Assembly: GCA_963708645.1 (NCBI GenBank)
Contig: CAVPTA010000003.1
Location: forward strand, 248,001 to 312,000
DNA length: 64,000 nucleotides
Source: RYN-133 sp963708645
GTDB taxonomy: Bacteria > Actinomycetota > Actinomycetes > Mycobacteriales > Jatrophihabitantaceae
Direction of reading: 5' to 3'
Positions 60,356 through 64,000 of the stretch are shown one piece after another (within the stretch, counting starts at the first letter, position 1; every line of letters starts with the position of its first letter). Below the pieces are notes generated by a model, which worked only from the letters and a program-made list of their open reading frames with translations, was not told the origin of the DNA and ran no database searches. Position numbers and translations under genes: made by a program.

Positions 60356-61433
60356 GCCCGCAGTATTCGAGATCGGCGGGGTGCTGCGCCGCTACGACTG
60401 GGGCTCGACATCGCTGCTCCAGCGCCTCGTCGGGATGCCATCCGATGGCCGGCCGGCCGCGGAGTTGTGGTTCGGCGCGCATGCCGGCGACCCGTCGCCG
60501 GCACTCGGTACGACGCTGGATCGCGTGCTCGCCGACAACGGCGAGCCCGCGCTGCCGTTCCTGGTGAAGATCCTCGCGGCCGAGCGGGCGCTGTCGATCC
60601 AGGTCCACCCGACCCGCGCACAGGCCGAGGCCGGCTACGACCGGGAACAGGCTGCGGGCATCCCGATCGATGCTCGCGAACGCAACTACGTCGACCGCAA
60701 CCACAAGCCGGAACTGCTGTGCGCGCTGACACCGTTCGAGGGGCTGTGCGGGTTCGGTCCGGTCGACCGGACGCTGGCGCTGCTGGCCGAACTCGGGCTG
60801 CCCGAACTCGATTTCGTCGCCGACCTGCTCCGCGGCCCGGACGGGCTGCGTGCGGCGTTCACTGCCGTCCTGACCCACCCCGACCCGGGTCCGATGATCG
60901 CGGCGGTGCGCTCCCGGGCGACACCGGACGGGCCGCTGCGTCCGCAGTCCCTGATCGCCGAGCACTTCCCGGACGACATCGGGCTGGTCGTCTCGCTGCT
61001 GCTCAATCACGTGCGGCTCGAGCCGGGGCAGGCGTTCTATCTCGCGGCCGGCAACGTGCACTGCTACCTGCGCGGCATGGGCGTCGAGGTCATGGCGAGC
61101 AGCGACAACGTGCTGCGCTGCGGCGTGACGGCCAAGCACATCGACGTGCCCGAACTGCTCGCGATCACCGACTTCACCGAGCTGGCCGACCCGATCTGGC
61201 CGGAGCGCGAGGGCCGCTATGTCGTGACGGTGCCCGACTTCGTCCTGCAGCCACTCGATCTCGCCGGTGACGTGGAGTTGCCGCCGGCCGGGCCGCGCAT
61301 CGTCATCGCCACGAGCGGCGATGTCGCGGTCGACGCGGTGAGTTTGGGCCCGGGCAACGCGGCGTTCGTCCGACCCGACCAGGCCGTGACGCTCGGCGGC
61401 GCGGGTCAGGTGTTCATCGCCTCCGGCGAATAG
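60339..61433 (+). CDS. manA: Mannose-6-phosphate isomerase (type I)
   Basis: 364 residues from TTG 60339; GTG 60348 is also plausible. Zinc-site motifs: IQVHPTRAQAEAGY (the Gln/His pair), NHKPELLCALTPFEGLCGF and GNVHCYLRGMGVEVMASSDNVLRCG. It links fructose-6-P to mannose-6-P, feeding ManB. Last gene of the mannose cluster. Confidence 0.95.
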   Translation: MTAVAEPAVFEIGGVLRRYDWGSTSLLQRLVGMPSDGRPAAELWFGAHAGDPSPALGTTLDRVLADNGEPALPFLVKILAAERALSIQVHPTRAQAEAGYDREQAAGIPIDARERNYVDRNHKPELLCALTPFEGLCGFGPVDRTLALLAELGLPELDFVADLLRGPDGLRAAFTAVLTHPDPGPMIAAVRSRATPDGPLRPQSLIAEHFPDDIGLVVSLLLNHVRLEPGQAFYLAAGNVHCYLRGMGVEVMASSDNVLRCGVTAKHIDVPELLAITDFTELADPIWPEREGRYVVTVPDFVLQPLDLAGDVELPPAGPRIVIATSGDVAVDAVSLGPGNAAFVRPDQAVTLGGAGQVFIASGE

Positions 61434-61443
61434 CCGACTGGAT

Positions 61444-61953
61444 TCAGGGCGCCCAGGGCGAGGGGGTGTCCTTCGCGCCGAAGTAGTCGCCGCCCTTGGC
61501 ACGCGCGTCGTCGGTACCCCATTCCACGGTGCCCTCGGTCGTCGGGAAGTGCTTGCGGCAGTGGATGTAGGTGTTCGACAGGTGCATTGCGACCCAGCGT
61601 TCGGGGCCGCGTCCGGAAAACTCCCGCGTCGCGAGTTGCGGGTACTCATCGGCGACGTCATCGAGTTCGAGCACTCTGGTGTAGCCGCGCAGGTGCAGCC
61701 CGATGCGGGTCATCCGGTCGAGGAACATCAGGTGCGCCGGCGGGTTCTTGAGCAGGTTGCCGACCGTGGTCATCACGCCGTTGCCGCGCAGTTCGGGCCA
61801 TGCCACGGTGCGCTCGTCGACGACAGCGACGAAGCCGGGCTCGCCGAAGCGGATCGAGGCGTCGGGACGGCCGTCGGTGTCGACGCTCGCGACGACCATC
61901 TCGGTCTGCTCGCCGAGGAACTCCACCATTTGCGGGGTCAGCCGATCGAGCAT
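61444..61953 (-). CDS. Pyridoxamine 5'-phosphate oxidase-family protein, apparent N-terminal truncation
   Basis: 169 residues from the only usable start, ATG 61953 (LDRLTPQMVEFLGEQ). Split-barrel features: VVASVDTDGRPDASIRFGEPGFVAVVDERTVAWP, then RGNGVMTTVGNLLKNP and RIGLHLRGYTRVL. The frame stays open for 28 more codons upstream (to a TGA at 62040-62038) and reads LYGSRERADRFYRDQ just before the ATG, the usual opening of this family, but contains no start codon. Convergent with manA. Function unknown. Confidence 0.82.
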   Translation of the reverse strand: MLDRLTPQMVEFLGEQTEMVVASVDTDGRPDASIRFGEPGFVAVVDERTVAWPELRGNGVMTTVGNLLKNPPAHLMFLDRMTRIGLHLRGYTRVLELDDVADEYPQLATREFSGRGPERWVAMHLSNTYIHCRKHFPTTEGTVEWGTDDARAKGGDYFGAKDTPSPWAP

Positions 61954-62040
61954 CTGGTCGCGGTAGAACCGATCCGCGCGCTCACGTGACCCGTAAAGCT
62001 CCTGGGCGAGAAATTCCCCACCGGATTGGGAAAAAGGTCA

Positions 62041-62232
62041 GTCAAGGTCCGCTCCTTGCAAACTGGGACGGCTCTGTGGTGATTTACCCAACTATGCAGG
62101 ACTATTTTCTGAGGAAGCCAATCTGGCTCAGATTGACCCGTGCGACCATCGCCGGATGGCCCGCGGGCGGGTCATGCGTTCTTATGGGCAATTGCTCCCG
62201 CACTTGCCCGCACCCACGTTGGAGGACACAGC
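62041..62232 (+). promoter_or_regulatory. Flavohemoprotein upstream region with an inverted repeat
   Basis: AT-richer than the rest of the window. TCTGAG (62108-62113) and CTCAGA (62127-62132) are inverted, with a smaller AGCCA-ATC-TGGCT pair nested between them; this could be an operator. The GGAGG at 62221 is 7 nt before the ATG of the next gene. Confidence 0.4.
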
Positions 62233-63684
62233 ATGGGCATGCGCCGCTGGCTCGGCCTGCCGGAACGGTCGAAGTCACCCCGAACAGTGACCTGGAACGA
62301 CCGACCCGATTCGACGCCGGCCGCCCCTGATCCCATCGAAGCCGTGACGACCTCGCTGCCGAGGGTCGTCGTGCCAGTTGTCGAGCCGACTCCACCTGCC
62401 GACGCGCCGCCACCCCCCGTGGCCGGCGGACTGATCGTGGGATCCGCCGAGCGGCGTACCGGTGACCCCGACCTGCCCGAGTTCTACACCGCCCAGCCGC
62501 CTGTCGAGCGTCCCTACAGCGACAAGGCGCTGCTGACGAAGTACACCGACTACGACCGCTCGGCGCTGCGCGACGCGTGGGCCCTGGTGAGCGATCGGGC
62601 CGACAAGCTCGTGAGCACCTTCTACGCCGAGCTGTTCGTGCGCGTGCGCGAGGCGCCGACGATGTTCCCGTCGAGCATGACCGCCCAGCGTCAGGAATTC
62701 GGCAAAGCTCTCGTCCAATGGGTCGTCACCGACGATCCGGACGCGATGTCGGCACACCTACAACAACTCGGTGCCGACCACCGCAAGTTCGACGTCGAGC
62801 CCCGGCACTACGAGGTCGCGGGCGCGGCGTTGGCCAGCGCGTGGAAGACCCTCGCCGGTGACCGATGGACACAGCGGCATGAGTCCGCGGTCATCGGCAG
62901 CTACACCCGGCTGGCGTCCACGATGTTGGACGGCGCGATGAAACACCTGCACGAGCCCGCGTCGTGGGGAGCGAGCGTCGTCGACCACCAGCAGATCCTG
63001 AGCGATTTCGCGGTGATCCGAATCCAGCCCGATGAGCCCTACCCCTACAAGGCCGGCCAGTACCTCACGCTCGAGGTGCCGAGCCAGCGCCGGGTGTGGC
63101 GGCAGATGTCGATCGCGAGCGCGCCGCGCCCGGACAACTCCTTCGACATCCACGTCCGCGCCATCGGTGGCCTCGGCGTCTCGGCCGCGCTCGTGCGCGC
63201 CACCAAGGTCGGTGACCGGCTACGGCTCGGCCCGCCGCGCGGCAACGATCTCGTCGTCGAACCGGGCACCGTGTCCTCCGGCCTGCTGTGCATCGCCTCC
63301 GGCACCGGCGCCGCGCCGATCAGCGCGGTCGTCGAGTCGGTGCTGTCGTGGCGCGAACCCCCGACCCAGCTCGACGTGTTCGTCGGCGGACGCACCCGCG
63401 ACGACATCTACCCGGTCGAGTCGCTGAACCGGATGATCCAATCGCGCGGCCAGTTCGGCCGGGCCCGGGCCCACGGCGTGGTCTCGGACGACCCGAGCTT
63501 CGGCGGCTACCGGGGGCGGGTCGAGTCGGTGGTGCCGATCCTGCGCGACTGGGCCTCGCTCGGTGTCGACGTCCTCGTCGCCGGGCCGAACCCGATGATC
63601 GAGGCGACGGTCACCAACCTCACCGTCAACCGCGTGCCGCTGAACAAGATCCACTTCGATCAGTACGAGTCGTCTGCCGCCTGA
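62233..63684 (+). CDS. Flavohemoprotein-like globin/reductase with long N-terminal extension
   Basis: 483 residues from ATG 62233. A ~100-residue Pro-rich N-terminal extension (PTPPADAPPPPVAGG) precedes the globin domain (~110-245), whose proximal His lies in LGADHRKFDVEPRHY. The FAD domain has RQMSIASAP where classical enzymes have RxYS, so the Tyr is Met. The NAD domain includes GTGAAP and VAGPNPMIEATV. Overall layout matches NO-dioxygenase flavohemoglobins, but the extension and Tyr loss point to the atypical (type II-like) group. Followed 42 nt later by a MerR regulator. Confidence 0.88.
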   Translation: MGMRRWLGLPERSKSPRTVTWNDRPDSTPAAPDPIEAVTTSLPRVVVPVVEPTPPADAPPPPVAGGLIVGSAERRTGDPDLPEFYTAQPPVERPYSDKALLTKYTDYDRSALRDAWALVSDRADKLVSTFYAELFVRVREAPTMFPSSMTAQRQEFGKALVQWVVTDDPDAMSAHLQQLGADHRKFDVEPRHYEVAGAALASAWKTLAGDRWTQRHESAVIGSYTRLASTMLDGAMKHLHEPASWGASVVDHQQILSDFAVIRIQPDEPYPYKAGQYLTLEVPSQRRVWRQMSIASAPRPDNSFDIHVRAIGGLGVSAALVRATKVGDRLRLGPPRGNDLVVEPGTVSSGLLCIASGTGAAPISAVVESVLSWREPPTQLDVFVGGRTRDDIYPVESLNRMIQSRGQFGRARAHGVVSDDPSFGGYRGRVESVVPILRDWASLGVDVLVAGPNPMIEATVTNLTVNRVPLNKIHFDQYESSAA

Positions 63685-63726
63685 TTGGCGAACTGAAATC
63701 TGACACGCCTGTGGTAGATTTTCGCC

Positions 63727-64000
63727 TTGATGGAGGCGTTGTCGATTCAGCAGGCGGCCGCGGCGACGGGATGGTCGCAGCGGATGCTCCGGTACCTGGA
63801 GCAGGCCGGGCTGGTCGCGGCGTTGCGGACGCCCGGCGGGCACCGGCACTACGGGCCGCGCCAGATCGAGCGGCTGCGCAAGCTCCGCGAGTTGATCGAC
63901 GCCCATGACCTCGGTATCACCGAGATCGCCTTCGAACTCCGCATGCGCACCGACCCGGAGCTCGCGCGTGCGGTCGACGATTGGTTCGGCCCGCTGCACC
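63727..64000 (+). CDS. MerR-family transcriptional regulator (cut by window end)
   Basis: About 91 residues visible. MerR winged helix ALSIQQAAAATGWSQRMLRYLEQAGLV, then RTPGGHRHYGPRQIERLRKLRELI and GITEIAFELRM. Start is TTG 63727 or ATG 63730; TAGATT at 63715 with 6 nt fits a leaderless TTG start. The ligand domain lies beyond the window. Confidence 0.85.
   Translation, partial: MMEALSIQQAAAATGWSQRMLRYLEQAGLVAALRTPGGHRHYGPRQIERLRKLRELIDAHDLGITEIAFELRMRTDPELARAVDDWFGPLH

Noticed and set aside
1..64000. tRNA, rRNA, riboswitch or insertion-sequence features
   Set aside because: Reading both strands, I saw no cloverleaf ending in CCA, no rRNA-like conserved stretch, no transposase motif and no convincing riboswitch core; small non-coding RNAs cannot be excluded without a covariance search.

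Overview
The window is GC-rich DNA from the chromosome of an actinobacterium (Actinomycetota). Several independent markers say so: the mycothiol biosynthesis gene mshB and a mycothiol-type DinB/MDMPI enzyme, a WhiB iron-sulfur regulator, DUF3117 and DUF3499 proteins, a 317-residue actinobacterial DapD, divergent glgA/glgC, and many genes that appear to start on leaderless transcripts (TANNNT, then 6-7 nt, then ATG/GTG). Gene order resembles the mycobacterial blocks mshB-fdx-dap-LOG-tag-DUF3117-glgA/glgC and whiB2-metallopeptidase-DUF3499-manB-SIS-manA. The genus cannot be named from the sequence. No rRNA, tRNA, CRISPR array, prophage or classical insertion sequence was recognised.

Layout. 0-8.7 kb: membrane-anchored molybdopterin oxidoreductase, small membrane protein, rhomboid protease, murI, a metallo-beta-lactamase-fold hydrolase, an AraC/VOC pair, a DEAD-box RNA helicase and typA. 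8.7-10 kb: an accessory cassette holding one winged-helix/PD-(D/E)XK-like (AbiEi/DUF559) gene bounded by three copies of a ~55-bp imperfect palindrome. 10.0-12.1 kb: an aminotransferase, a nitrilase-family hydrolase and the start of a peptide-binding lipoprotein, which together carry six reading-frame breaks. 12.1-18.2 kb: a Dpp/Opp peptide ABC transporter. 18.3-25.8 kb: mshB, a small membrane protein, DUF1269 protein, GNAT, ferredoxin, transglycosylase-like protein, dapD, dapE and two LOG-family genes. 25.8-34.3 kb: membrane protein, two enoyl-CoA hydratase-like genes, DivIVA-like protein, tag, DUF3117, pepA, PTH2, zur, glgA and glgC. 34.3-42.7 kb: an amine/amino-acid oxidase-like flavoprotein, a polar amino-acid ABC transporter, a 933-residue FAD/Fe-S dehydrogenase, dapC and DUF664. 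42.7-43.7 kb: decayed sequence. 43.7-47.3 kb: the circularly permuted ATP-grasp / alpha-E / transglutaminase operon and csbD. 47.4-54.4 kb: FMN-binding split-barrel protein, mycothiol-type enzyme, two lipoprotein sulfatases, an ALDH7-type dehydrogenase and a divergent LysR regulator. 54.5-61.4 kb: whiB, a secreted protein, degenerate metallopeptidase, DUF3499, manB, Trm112, SIS isomerase, cation transporter and manA. 61.4-64 kb: PPOX-family protein, flavohemoprotein and a MerR regulator cut by the window end.

How the genes work together. murI, dapC/D/E and the transglycosylase-like protein serve peptidoglycan. manB, the SIS isomerase and manA supply mannose phosphates. glgA/glgC make ADP-glucose and alpha-glucan precursor. 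The two ABC transporters import peptides and amino acids. The observations most worth following up are the palindrome-bounded nuclease-like cassette, the frameshift cluster beside it, the leaderless-start pattern with an 8-codon mini-ORF ahead of DUF3499, a SigB/SigF-like promoter before csbD, and the metallopeptidase-family gene that lacks its HExxH motif.
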